From NCBI GenBank assembly GCA_947624015.1, contig CANQIA010000008.1, forward strand, positions 1 to 64,000: a stretch of 64,000 bases of DNA. Reading direction: 5' to 3'. The notes under the pieces are model-generated. The model was not told where the DNA came from. It saw nothing but the letters and a program-made list of their open reading frames with translations, and ran no database searches. Positions 26,498 through 34,525 of this stretch are shown here, one piece after another. Every line of letters begins with the position of its first letter. Positions within the stretch are counted from its first letter, which is position 1. The position numbers and the translations under genes were made by a program. Source of the DNA: an uncultured Clostridia bacterium (lineage in GTDB: Bacteria; Bacillota; Clostridia; Lachnospirales; CAG-274).

Positions 26498-26972
26498 TTA
26501 CTGCCTCCCAATGACCGCTTTTGCCTCCGCTTTTGCTAAGAAGGCGTATATCGCCTAATTTCATAGTCTTATCCACAGCCTTACACATATCATATATAGT
26601 TAACAGCGCTACGGATACTCCTGTCAGAGCTTCCATTTCAACACCTGTCTTACCTGTTGTTTTTGCTGTGCAGAGGGCTGTAATGCTGCTTTCCTTTTCA
26701 TCTATCTCAAAGTCTGTTTCTATCTTTGTCAAATTCAATATATGACAAAGAGGTATTATCTCGGATGTCTTTTTGGCTCCCATTATACTCGCTATTCTTG
26801 CGGTACCAAGCACATCCCCCTTGCCCATTGTACCTTTCAGCACAATATGCAGACACTCTTTTTTCATATATATCTTGCCCGAGGCCTTTGCTTCTCTGAC
26901 AGTGTCCTCTTTATTGCTCACATCTACCATTACAGCTTCGCCCCTGCCGTTAAAATGACTAAGTCCGCTCAC
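26487..26972 (-). CDS. moaC: Cyclic pyranopterin monophosphate synthase MoaC
   Basis: The ~161-residue enzyme converts the MoaA product to cPMP. It starts LSHFNGRGEAVMVDVSNK and has IPLCHILNLTKIETDFE and the MEALTGVSVALLTIYDMCKA block, with KSGGKSG near the C-terminus. The likely start is GTG at 26972, with GGAAAGG nine bases upstream and the family's natural N-terminus; it begins two bases after the stop of the upstream MoeA-like gene. An earlier GTG at 27020 would overlap that gene by 47 bases. Confidence 0.93.
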   Translation of the reverse strand: MSGLSHFNGRGEAVMVDVSNKEDTVREAKASGKIYMKKECLHIVLKGTMGKGDVLGTARIASIMGAKKTSEIIPLCHILNLTKIETDFEIDEKESSITALCTAKTTGKTGVEMEALTGVSVALLTIYDMCKAVDKTMKLGDIRLLSKSGGKSGHWEAVSEG

Positions 26973-26973
26973 A

Positions 26974-28002
26974 CTACTCACCCTTTCCGAAACCACAATT
27001 GGGAAAAGTGCAATGATCACAGGAAAGACAAAGTCCCCCTTCTCCCATTATGTCAATATCCTTTTTGCAAAGCTTTTCTCCCGTAAGTATACGAGGAAGC
27101 ACTATGTCAAATACGGTTCTTTTGGCATACATAACGCAGCCGGGAAGCCCAATTACAGGCACACCGTTCTTATAAGCCAGCATAAACATGGCGCCGGGTA
27201 AAACAGGCGCACCATAAGTTATAACATCTGCGCCTGTATTTTTTATTGCAAGAGGGGTCCTGTCATCGGGATCCACGCTCATTCCTCCCGTGCATATTAC
27301 CATATCCGCCCCTCGCTCTATCATTGAGTTTATAGTATCGGTTATATGTTTACTGTCATCGCCGCCCAATGTATGCTCTGTTATTTTAACGCCGTATTCG
27401 GAAAGCTTTTTCTCTATTACAGGGGTAAAAGTATCTTTTACGATGCCTTTAAGTATCTCGCTGCCCGTAGCTATGACGCCTGCCGTTTTAAGCACATAGG
27501 GCATTATTTCAAATATAGGAGATCCCACTGATCTTGCCCTTTCCATTTTTTCCTTATGGATGATAAGGGGTATTATCCTTGTGCCTGCCAGCTTATCGCC
27601 CTTTTTTACGGGAAAATCTCCGTGTCTTGACGCTATCATCATTTCGCCCATAGAATTTATGGATCTCAATTTTTTTCTGTCGATTTTAAGCACACCGTCA
27701 ATATCTGCAATAAGCTCTATTTTGCCTTCGCTTACATCGGAGCCGTGCATATTTTTACCCTTGCAAATATTGAAAAGTATTTCTGCCGCTTGGTTTTCAT
27801 GGAGCATATTTTCATTGTTTTCCCATATGTATATATGCTCCTTGCCTACGCTTAAGAGAACAGGTATGTCCTCTTCTCTTATAATGTGACCCTTTTTGAA
27901 TACGGATCCCTTTTCAACATCTTTTATTATCCTTGTAATATCGTGGCAAAGCACCTGTCCTACTGCATCTTCTGTTTTGATCAGCTTCATTATATCACTC
28001 AT
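26974..28002 (-). CDS. MoeA-like molybdopterin-binding protein with a cysteine-rich tail
   Basis: The protein of about 340 residues has a central MPT-binding domain (VIATGSEILKGIVKDTF, CTGGMSVDPDDRTP, LPGAMFMLAYKNGVPVIGLPGC) like the MogA/MoeA superfamily. The N-terminal part resembles a degenerate MoeA scaffold, shorter than true MoeA (~400). The last 18 residues hold four cysteines in CLSCDHCTFPNC, a possible metal site. It leads the moaC-moaA-MOSC/MogA-modABC run. Starts at 28002 and 27990 are both possible. It may finish molybdate insertion. Confidence 0.85.
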   Translation of the reverse strand: MSDIMKLIKTEDAVGQVLCHDITRIIKDVEKGSVFKKGHIIREEDIPVLLSVGKEHIYIWENNENMLHENQAAEILFNICKGKNMHGSDVSEGKIELIADIDGVLKIDRKKLRSINSMGEMMIASRHGDFPVKKGDKLAGTRIIPLIIHKEKMERARSVGSPIFEIMPYVLKTAGVIATGSEILKGIVKDTFTPVIEKKLSEYGVKITEHTLGGDDSKHITDTINSMIERGADMVICTGGMSVDPDDRTPLAIKNTGADVITYGAPVLPGAMFMLAYKNGVPVIGLPGCVMYAKRTVFDIVLPRILTGEKLCKKDIDIMGEGGLCLSCDHCTFPNCGFGKGE

Positions 28003-28060
28003 TTCGTCAACATACTCAATATATCATCGAAAGCAAGCTATATTTTCTGCTTCGGATAAC

Positions 28061-29608
28061 TTATTTGAAGCTGTTAAACACTATCTTGCCCGAAGCACTA
28101 AGCTCGCTGTCGCTCAAGCCGTCTGCGGCGTTGCTTCCGCTCAGGAGAGCTGCCGAGGTCTCGTCCTTATCGCAAAGTGACCAGTTGCACCAGCTTAAAT
28201 TTTTTTCTTCCATAAATTTAAGCCAATTCCTTGTTTCGTCCACATACACATCGCCGGAGCCGCCGGCGTCGCTTGTACCCCACTCCGAAATAAATACGGG
28301 AATGCCGGCATTGATAGCGCCTGCTACTTTGTCTCTGTACTGCTGTGTATGAGTGCCTGCGTAAAAATGAAAAGTGTACATTATATTATCGTAAGATAAC
28401 CTGTCTTTCGAAACGTTATCCAGATCCTTACTCCAGTCAGGACTGCCTACGAGTATTATAGCATCCTTATCTATTTTTCTTATGGCAGATATTATTCTCT
28501 CGGCATAGGGCTTTACTTCGTAAGACCAAATTACAGAACCGTTAGGCTCGTTGCATATTTCATATATTACGCCCTTGCTATTTTTATATCTTTCTGCCAT
28601 TTCTTTAAAAAACAGCTCTGCCTCGTCTACATGCTTCAAGGGGTTTCCATCGACCAATATGTGCCAATCTATAATAGCATACATATCATTTGCAAGAGCA
28701 TTGTCCACACCGGATATAAGAGTTGTTTTTACGGAGCTGTCCTGAATATATCCGTTTTGCTCGGTGTACATGGCAAACCGCATTACATTTGCGCCTCTGT
28801 CTCCGACAGCCTTTATATAATCATTTGAGACAAACTGAGGAAACCACTGGAGACCATGGCTGCTCATACCTCTAAGTACGACAGGCTCGCCATCTTCATT
28901 GCATAGCTGTGAACCCTTAACACATAGCGCGCCGTTTTCACTTACTCCGCCGGAGCGAACTGTTATGGGCTGCTCAGGTTCAAGGGCATGTTTCTCACTC
29001 TCAGTGTTTACAGTTGTTACTTTATATTTATCCATAGCTTTTTTAATGAGCGTACAGGCTTCTGCTCTTGTAAGGGGGCTGAGAGGATTGAAATTACCAT
29101 TATTGTCTCCTCCCGCTATACCTGCGCTGTATGCAGCCAGAACAGTATCATAGTATCTGCCGTTAAGCTGTGAAAAATCCTTTATTTTGGCAGATTCCAC
29201 ATTGTAATCATATGTAAGATCGTCGGCAAGAGCCTTCATAAGTATCTTAACTGCCAGTTGTCTTTCTATGGGCTTATCAAATTTTTCGCCTGTTGGCGGA
29301 TCCTCGTCATAGTCGTACCACCCGTTGTTAAGAGCGGCAGCCATATATCCGCCTGCCCAATGAGAAAATGAGCCTGTAGGCTCCACGCCCTTTATCCTGC
29401 ATACAATAGCGGTAAATTCGGCTGAGGTTATGGAATCGTTAGGCTTGAAACTACCGTCCTTATAGCCCGAAAGTATGCCCTTATCCGTCATTTCAACAAC
29501 CGTGTTGTAATACCATGCGCCTTTGGAAACATCCGTAAAGCCCGCTCCCATACAGCCTAATGTCAATATAAAAACAACCAATATCGTTATGCAAATAAAC
29601 TTTTTCAT
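28061..29608 (-). CDS. SLH-domain GH5 endoglucanase-like glycosidase
   Basis: This 515-residue secreted protein has a leader (1-21), three S-layer homology repeats (about 23-70, 80-130 and 143-190; the first reads FTDVSKGAWYYNTV), a linker, and a GH5 catalytic domain (about 225-500) with acid/base Glu354 in CNEP and nucleophile Glu442 in ISEWG. It should be held on the cell wall by the SLH repeats and cut beta-1,4-glucan or a related polysaccharide. It starts 14 bases after the MATE gene and ends 58 bases before the MoeA-like gene, with no terminator seen. Confidence 0.9.
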   Translation of the reverse strand: MKKFICITILVVFILTLGCMGAGFTDVSKGAWYYNTVVEMTDKGILSGYKDGSFKPNDSITSAEFTAIVCRIKGVEPTGSFSHWAGGYMAAALNNGWYDYDEDPPTGEKFDKPIERQLAVKILMKALADDLTYDYNVESAKIKDFSQLNGRYYDTVLAAYSAGIAGGDNNGNFNPLSPLTRAEACTLIKKAMDKYKVTTVNTESEKHALEPEQPITVRSGGVSENGALCVKGSQLCNEDGEPVVLRGMSSHGLQWFPQFVSNDYIKAVGDRGANVMRFAMYTEQNGYIQDSSVKTTLISGVDNALANDMYAIIDWHILVDGNPLKHVDEAELFFKEMAERYKNSKGVIYEICNEPNGSVIWSYEVKPYAERIISAIRKIDKDAIILVGSPDWSKDLDNVSKDRLSYDNIMYTFHFYAGTHTQQYRDKVAGAINAGIPVFISEWGTSDAGGSGDVYVDETRNWLKFMEEKNLSWCNWSLCDKDETSAALLSGSNAADGLSDSELSASGKIVFNSFK

Positions 29609-29622
29609 AATATCCTCCTTAT

Positions 29623-30978
29623 CTATGCCACAGAAGGCTTATTGAATTCCCGTTTTCTCACTATCATATAGCATATGAAATGAGCTGCCGCCGTAAGCGC
29701 CCATGAAATAGGATATGAAATATACAAGCTTGTAAGCGTGTGCCAAAATCTGAATATGGTAAATATCCATATGACTCTGAATGCGCAGGCGCCTATCAGC
29801 GATACCGTCATAGGAAGTACCGAATAACCCATGCCCCTTATTGCGCCGGCAAATACATCCATAGTGCCGCAGAGGAAATATGTGGTAGCTATAAATGAAA
29901 GTCTTATAAGTCCATAGCGTATGACCTCTGCATCGGAAGAATATATATTGAGCAGATGACTTCCCATAAGATATGCACCGTTGCCCATTACAAGACCTAT
30001 AAGGGAAACTATCCCTATACATTCCAAAAGCAGAGTGTCGATCCTTTTGTATTTTCCTGCGCCCATATTCTGTCCCGTAAAGCTCAGCGCCGTCTGATGA
30101 AGAGCATTCATTGAAACATATACAAAACCTTCTATATTGCTGGCAGCCGTGTTGCCTGCCATAACAACTGAGCCGAAGGAATTGATAGAAGACTGTATAA
30201 GCACATTGGAAATATTGAATATAACTCCCTGAAGACCTGCGGGAATGCCTATCCTAAGCATAAATATAAGCTTATCCTTGTAAATTTTAAGCTTTGATAT
30301 ATACAGCTTGCACATTCCATCGTTTGTAATAAGGCATTTTATTATAAGTACGGCTGAAATAAATTGTGAAATGATAGTTGCCAGAGCAACGCCTGCCACG
30401 CCCATATGCAACACTATTACAAAAAACAGATTAAGCGCCACATTTACGATACCCGCAAGTATAAGAAAATACAAAGGTCTTTTTGTATCGCCTACGGCTC
30501 TTAATATGGCTGCGCCAAAGTTATACAGCATAAAAGCAGGCATACCGCAAAAGTATATTCTCATATATATTACCGACTGGCTAAGTACATCATCGGGAGT
30601 ACCCATAAGCGTAAGCAAGGGAGATGCAAGCAATACTCCAAGGAATATAAGTACTATTCCACCCAAAACAGATGTAAGCACTGCCGTATGTACAGTCTGC
30701 TGAACATTCTCCTCGTCCTTTGCGCCGTAAAATCTTGCCACAAGCACATTTGCGCCAACGGATACGCCTATAAAAAGGTTCACAAGCAGATTTATCAGTG
30801 AGGATGTGGAGCCTACGGCAGCAAGAGCTGTGCTTCCCGTAAACCGTCCCACTACAACTACATCGGCTGCGTTAAATAAAAGCTGTAATATGCTGGAGAG
30901 CATAAGCGGTATGGCAAACATAAGTATCTTTCCGAAAAGAGGTCCGTTGCACATATCGATTTCATAGGATTTTTTCAT
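29623..30978 (-). CDS. MATE-family efflux transporter
   Basis: The ~451-residue protein has twelve hydrophobic segments and the MATE pattern of two homologous halves. Typical blocks are MLSSILQLLFNAADVVVVGRF near residue 30, GVSVGANVLVARFYGA and FTGQNMGAGKYKRID in the second half. It exports cationic drugs or metabolites using an ion gradient; the substrate is not predictable. I chose the ATG at 30978 with GGAG upstream. The SLH-GH5 gene follows after 14 bases. Confidence 0.9.
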   Translation of the reverse strand: MKKSYEIDMCNGPLFGKILMFAIPLMLSSILQLLFNAADVVVVGRFTGSTALAAVGSTSSLINLLVNLFIGVSVGANVLVARFYGAKDEENVQQTVHTAVLTSVLGGIVLIFLGVLLASPLLTLMGTPDDVLSQSVIYMRIYFCGMPAFMLYNFGAAILRAVGDTKRPLYFLILAGIVNVALNLFFVIVLHMGVAGVALATIISQFISAVLIIKCLITNDGMCKLYISKLKIYKDKLIFMLRIGIPAGLQGVIFNISNVLIQSSINSFGSVVMAGNTAASNIEGFVYVSMNALHQTALSFTGQNMGAGKYKRIDTLLLECIGIVSLIGLVMGNGAYLMGSHLLNIYSSDAEVIRYGLIRLSFIATTYFLCGTMDVFAGAIRGMGYSVLPMTVSLIGACAFRVIWIFTIFRFWHTLTSLYISYPISWALTAAAHFICYMIVRKREFNKPSVA

Positions 30979-31035
30979 TACAATAACTCCAATCAAAACA
31001 ATATTATAACTCCCTTTTAACGGGGAGTTATTAAA

Positions 31036-31512
31036 CTACATTTCTATAAGACAGACCGCCTTTGAAGAAATACCTTCGCCGCTGCCTGTAAAGCCAAGCT
31101 CTTCCTCTGTGGTAGCCTTGACATTTACACAGTCGACGGTAATATCCAGAGCTTCGGCTATATTTTTTTCCATTTCATCTATATAAGGGCGCATTTTAGG
31201 TCTTTGCGCCACGATTATAGAATCTATATTTATAATATGTACGCCCTTTTCATCCATTTTTTCCTTAACGTATTTTAAAAGCTTTATGCTGGAAATATCC
31301 TTATACCGAGGATCCGTATCCGGGAAAAGCTTACCTATATCTCCCATTTTGCAGGCTCCCAAAAGAGCGTCCATAATGGCATGTATAAGCACATCCGCAT
31401 CGGAATGACCCAAAAGGCCCTTCTCATAGGGGATATTTACGCCGCCCAGTATAAGCTCCCTATTTTCGGTAAGTCTGTGAACATCATATCCAAGTCCCAC
31501 TCTGAAACTCAT
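31036..31512 (-). CDS. ispF: 2-C-methyl-D-erythritol 2,4-cyclodiphosphate synthase
   Basis: This 158-residue enzyme of the non-mevalonate isoprenoid pathway has the metal ligands in GYDVHRL and the [21 protein letters not shown] block, and the C-terminal [18 protein letters not shown]. Full length. It lies 14 bases after the AbrB-type regulator in the same direction and is followed by a weak hairpin (31011-31030) before the MATE gene. Confidence 0.95.
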   Translation of the reverse strand: MSFRVGLGYDVHRLTENRELILGGVNIPYEKGLLGHSDADVLIHAIMDALLGACKMGDIGKLFPDTDPRYKDISSIKLLKYVKEKMDEKGVHIINIDSIIVAQRPKMRPYIDEMEKNIAEALDITVDCVNVKATTEEELGFTGSGEGISSKAVCLIEM

Positions 31513-31526
31513 TTCAAAGCCTCCTT

Positions 31527-31838
31527 CTACAATATATCCTCAAGCTCAAAGCTGTTATTTTCCGAAGACCGAGTCGGTTCTTTCAATTGAAAACCCGCAA
31601 GCCGTGCAAGCTCTCTTATAGAATTTTTGGATACTCTTTTTCCTTTATATTCTACAAGATCCTCCATTTCACCCGTAAAAATATCTGAAGGCATATACTT
31701 CTTAAGAACTATCATATCATTTGAAGTAAATATTTCAAGTGAATCTCCGTCCTTTATATTAAAACTGGCTCTCAACTCGCTTGGTAAAACCATCCTTCCC
31801 AGTTGGTCTACCTTTCTTACAATACCGGTTGATTTCAT
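31527..31838 (-). CDS. AbrB/SpoVT-type transition-state regulator
   Basis: The first 50 residues of this 103-residue protein are a swapped-hairpin AbrB domain ([29 protein letters not shown]). The C-terminal half is short and charged, unlike the GAF domain of full SpoVT, so it is closer to AbrB or Abh. Such proteins control growth-phase and sporulation genes. It has a near-consensus promoter of its own and is probably co-transcribed with ispF. Confidence 0.88.
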   Translation of the reverse strand: MKSTGIVRKVDQLGRMVLPSELRASFNIKDGDSLEIFTSNDMIVLKKYMPSDIFTGEMEDLVEYKGKRVSKNSIRELARLAGFQLKEPTRSSENNSFELEDIL

Positions 31839-31881
31839 AAAAATAATTCCTCCATACTATTTTATTTTTTATTTTAGAATT

Positions 31882-31910
31882 ATTTTAACAAATATGGTAA
31901 TTTTTGTCAA
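31882..31910 (-). promoter_or_regulatory. Promoter of the AbrB-type regulator and ispF
   Basis: On the minus strand a perfect TTGACA (31905-31910), 17-base spacer and TAAAAT (31882-31887). Confidence 0.8.
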
Positions 31911-31920
31911 TAGTTTTCTG

Positions 31921-32490
31921 CTAGATTTTTCTTTTTTTGTCGAAAACAGCCTTTACTTTCTTAACCGAGCCTCTTGCCTTTCTTATAGAGGTCTCTCCGA
32001 AAAATCTGCCCCACTGGGTCGTTACCTCCAGAGCTGCCGCATACTTATCTGCCAAAGTTACCGCAAAGGATTCCTTATATTTGGGAAATCCCAGGTAGAG
32101 AGGCCACATATGTTTTAATATGGCGTCGGCTTCTCTTTTGCTCAGATCCTCTACCATTCTTGAAGCATTTCGCACCGCAAGACGTGGATGAAGAAAGGCG
32201 TGCAGTTGAGGTGTAGAAGTATTATGCCAGTCGTACCAGTACAGATCGTGCAAAAGCCCCGCTCTGGCAGCGGCTCTTGGATCGGCACCTATTTTTCTGG
32301 CAATAAGGAAGCTGTAATAGGAAACATTTATGCTGTGTTGGAGCCTTGATGTTCTGAAATGCTGGTCAAAATTATCAAGCCTTTTTACCTTTATTTCATT
32401 AAAAAATTCATCTATATATTTTCTGAACTCTACCACATTGGGGTCGTTCATATTATTTAGGTCAACTCTTGAACCTATTGCTTTTTTCAT
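31921..32490 (-). CDS. HD-domain phosphohydrolase-like protein
   Basis: The ~189-residue protein has HD-superfamily features: RLQHSINVSYYSFLIARKIG, then ARAGLLHDLYWYDW carrying the HD pair, and a later HLHPRLAVRNAS-like region read as FLHPRLAVRNAS with a conserved histidine. Family members hydrolyse phosphomonoesters or nucleotides; the substrate is unknown. The ATG at 32490 has GGAGGG upstream. It follows the YesL-like gene by 18 bases. Confidence 0.8.
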   Translation of the reverse strand: MKKAIGSRVDLNNMNDPNVVEFRKYIDEFFNEIKVKRLDNFDQHFRTSRLQHSINVSYYSFLIARKIGADPRAAARAGLLHDLYWYDWHNTSTPQLHAFLHPRLAVRNASRMVEDLSKREADAILKHMWPLYLGFPKYKESFAVTLADKYAAALEVTTQWGRFFGETSIRKARGSVKKVKAVFDKKRKI

Positions 32491-32508
32491 AACTACCCTC
32501 CGCAATGA

Positions 32509-33138
32509 TCATCTCATATCTTCAAAATTATCCTTGTCCATATCGGGTATATATTTTCTGAACAAAAACATAAACATAAGGGATGTAAGTATGGCATAAA
32601 AGCCTGCGCATACAAATATAAGTATATAATATTTAATAACAATGGCTATTGCAGCCAAAAACAGCACAAGACAAGTGACGGTAGTGAGCAAATGTCTGTT
32701 TGCCATAAAAAATGCCGTCTTAAAAAGCTGTATCGTCTTAAACTCAAAGCGTGAAAGTATGGGATATATATATATGGTTATTATAGTTACCTCGTAGAGA
32801 ATTATGAACTGTACGGGATACATAAATGTGCCGAAAGCCGTTGAGCGGTCGATCGTGATAATGTTGAATATCAGCGCCACAGTTATTATACCCAAAATTA
32901 TTTCAACAAATGTCGCCTGAAAAAAATTTTTTCTGAAGCTTCTAAAAAAATCTCTTGAAACATAGCCCTCTCTGTTTGAAAGCTGACGTGTTGTAACATA
33001 ATAGAGGGCGGTGGTAGATGCGCCCATAGTGATAACGGGCAAACTGCATATGAGCCAAAGCACCGTAAGTATGATAAGGTCTGCCAAAAGAGTGCCCCAT
33101 TTATAAAATTTACTGTCAAGTCCAAGCCATCTTTCCAT
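32509..33138 (-). CDS. YesL-family (DUF624) membrane protein
   Basis: This ~209-residue protein has five or six membrane segments and the DUF624 features: the start MERWLGLDSKFYKWGTLLADLI, LICSLPVITMGASTTALYYV and FFRSFRKNFFQAT. YesL-type proteins are often found with sugar ABC transporters, but none is adjacent here and the function is unknown. The ATG at 33138 has GGAGG upstream. It is divergent from the SpoIID-like gene. Confidence 0.85.
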   Translation of the reverse strand: MERWLGLDSKFYKWGTLLADLIILTVLWLICSLPVITMGASTTALYYVTTRQLSNREGYVSRDFFRSFRKNFFQATFVEIILGIITVALIFNIITIDRSTAFGTFMYPVQFIILYEVTIITIYIYPILSRFEFKTIQLFKTAFFMANRHLLTTVTCLVLFLAAIAIVIKYYILIFVCAGFYAILTSLMFMFLFRKYIPDMDKDNFEDMR

Positions 33139-33245
33139 AATATATATCCTCCGTTTGATAATATCCTTATAATTCATTGTACTTCATTTCTCATTAAAAA
33201 TCAACATTTTGCATAGAATTATATATATTTGTTTTGGAGGTTTAT

Positions 33246-34451
33246 ATGGCAAGCGGTATATTGCAGGTCGAACTATATGATGAAACTATTGCCGAGCCTG
33301 TAGTCGGAGCAAGAGTAACGGTACAAAAGGACGAGGATGTGCTGTACGATGTATATACTAATGAATCGGGACAGACGATCGAAATGGAGTTGGAAGCGCC
33401 TCCTGCCGAATATGCCTTGGAGCAGAATGAGCCTCAGCCATACTCCACATATGATATTACCATAACAGCCGACGGATATGAAACGGTGCGCATAATAGGC
33501 AGCCAGATATTTGCCGAAGCAATAGCGCTCCAAAGAGTATATATGATACCCGGCGAAGGCGAAAATATTATAAATGTGCCGCCTCCTGTACTATGGGGAG
33601 ATTACGAGCCAAAGGAGCCTGAGGAGGAAGTAAAGCCCGTACCCGAGGAAACAGGCTTTGTAGTCTTGGACAGAGTGGTAATACCCGAATATATAGTAGT
33701 ACACGACGGCGTTCCCGGAACAAGCGGTCCCAATTATTATATACCTTATAAGGATTATATCAAAAATGTGGCATCAAGCGAGATATACTCCACATGGCCC
33801 GATGCTGCCATAAGGGCAAACGTACTTGCAATACAATCCTTTGTTCTTAACAGAGTATTTACGGAATGGTACCGAAACAGAGGTTATAATTTTACCATCA
33901 CAAACTCAACACGCTATGACCAAAGCTTTAGTTACGGCAGAACAATATATGAGGAGATAAGTCAGATAGTTGATGAAATGTTTACAAACTATATTAAAAG
34001 AGAAGGTCAGGTGCAGCCCCTTTTCGCCCAATACTGTGACGGAAGGAAAGTAAGCTGCCCCGGATGGATGACCCAATGGGGAAGCGCCGAACTTGCCGAG
34101 CAAGGCTACCGAGCAATAGATATACTGAGATATTACTACGGAAATGATATATATATCGAAACTGCCGACAAGGTACAGGGTGTGCCTTCAAGCTTTCCCG
34201 GAACAAATCTTACCGTAGGCTCATCGGGAAATGACGTAAGGACAATACAAAGGCAGCTTAACTCTATTTCCAATACCTACTCAGCCATTCCCAAGCTCAG
34301 AGTTGACAGTGTTTACGGCGAAAGCACCGCCGAGGCCGTCAGAGCTTTTCAGAAGATATTCAATCTTCCTCAGACAGGGGTCGTGGATCTGGCTACCTGG
34401 TATCAGATATCACAGCTATATGTGTCCATAGAAAAATTGGCAGCGCTGTAA
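33246..34451 (+). CDS. SpoIID-like protein with a C-terminal peptidoglycan-binding domain
   Basis: The 401-residue protein has an N-terminal beta-sandwich of the carboxypeptidase-regulatory type (residues 1-100), a proline/glutamate linker, a SpoIID-like region (about 165-260, SSEIYSTWPDAAIRANVLAIQSFVLNR) and a PG_binding_1 domain at the end (VGSSGNDVRTIQRQL, AVRAFQKIFNLPQTGVVD). SpoIID is a peptidoglycan hydrolase of endospore engulfment. No signal peptide is visible from the RBS-supported start at 33246, so the protein may act on spore peptidoglycan or leave the cell by another route. Confidence 0.75.
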   Translation: MASGILQVELYDETIAEPVVGARVTVQKDEDVLYDVYTNESGQTIEMELEAPPAEYALEQNEPQPYSTYDITITADGYETVRIIGSQIFAEAIALQRVYMIPGEGENIINVPPPVLWGDYEPKEPEEEVKPVPEETGFVVLDRVVIPEYIVVHDGVPGTSGPNYYIPYKDYIKNVASSEIYSTWPDAAIRANVLAIQSFVLNRVFTEWYRNRGYNFTITNSTRYDQSFSYGRTIYEEISQIVDEMFTNYIKREGQVQPLFAQYCDGRKVSCPGWMTQWGSAELAEQGYRAIDILRYYYGNDIYIETADKVQGVPSSFPGTNLTVGSSGNDVRTIQRQLNSISNTYSAIPKLRVDSVYGESTAEAVRAFQKIFNLPQTGVVDLATWYQISQLYVSIEKLAAL

Positions 34452-34473
34452 ATATACGATTTAAAGCAAAAAA

Positions 34474-34503
34474 GACTCGACACAAAAAGTATCGAGTCTT
34501 TTT
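34474..34503. terminator. Bidirectional terminator
   Basis: GACTCGA (34474-34480) pairs with TCGAGTC (34492-34498), extended by flanking A and T runs on both strands. It separates two convergent genes. Confidence 0.85.
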
Positions 34504-34525
34504 AAACTAAATTCAACAGACCATT

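Noticed and set aside
27990-28060. Molybdenum cofactor riboswitch before the MoeA-like gene
   Set aside because: Only 58 bases separate it from the GH5 gene; no multi-stem structure is seen.
31009-31030. AACTCCC/GGGGAGTT hairpin as the ispF terminator
   Set aside because: The stem is short and no T run follows on the minus strand, so I do not list it as a terminator.
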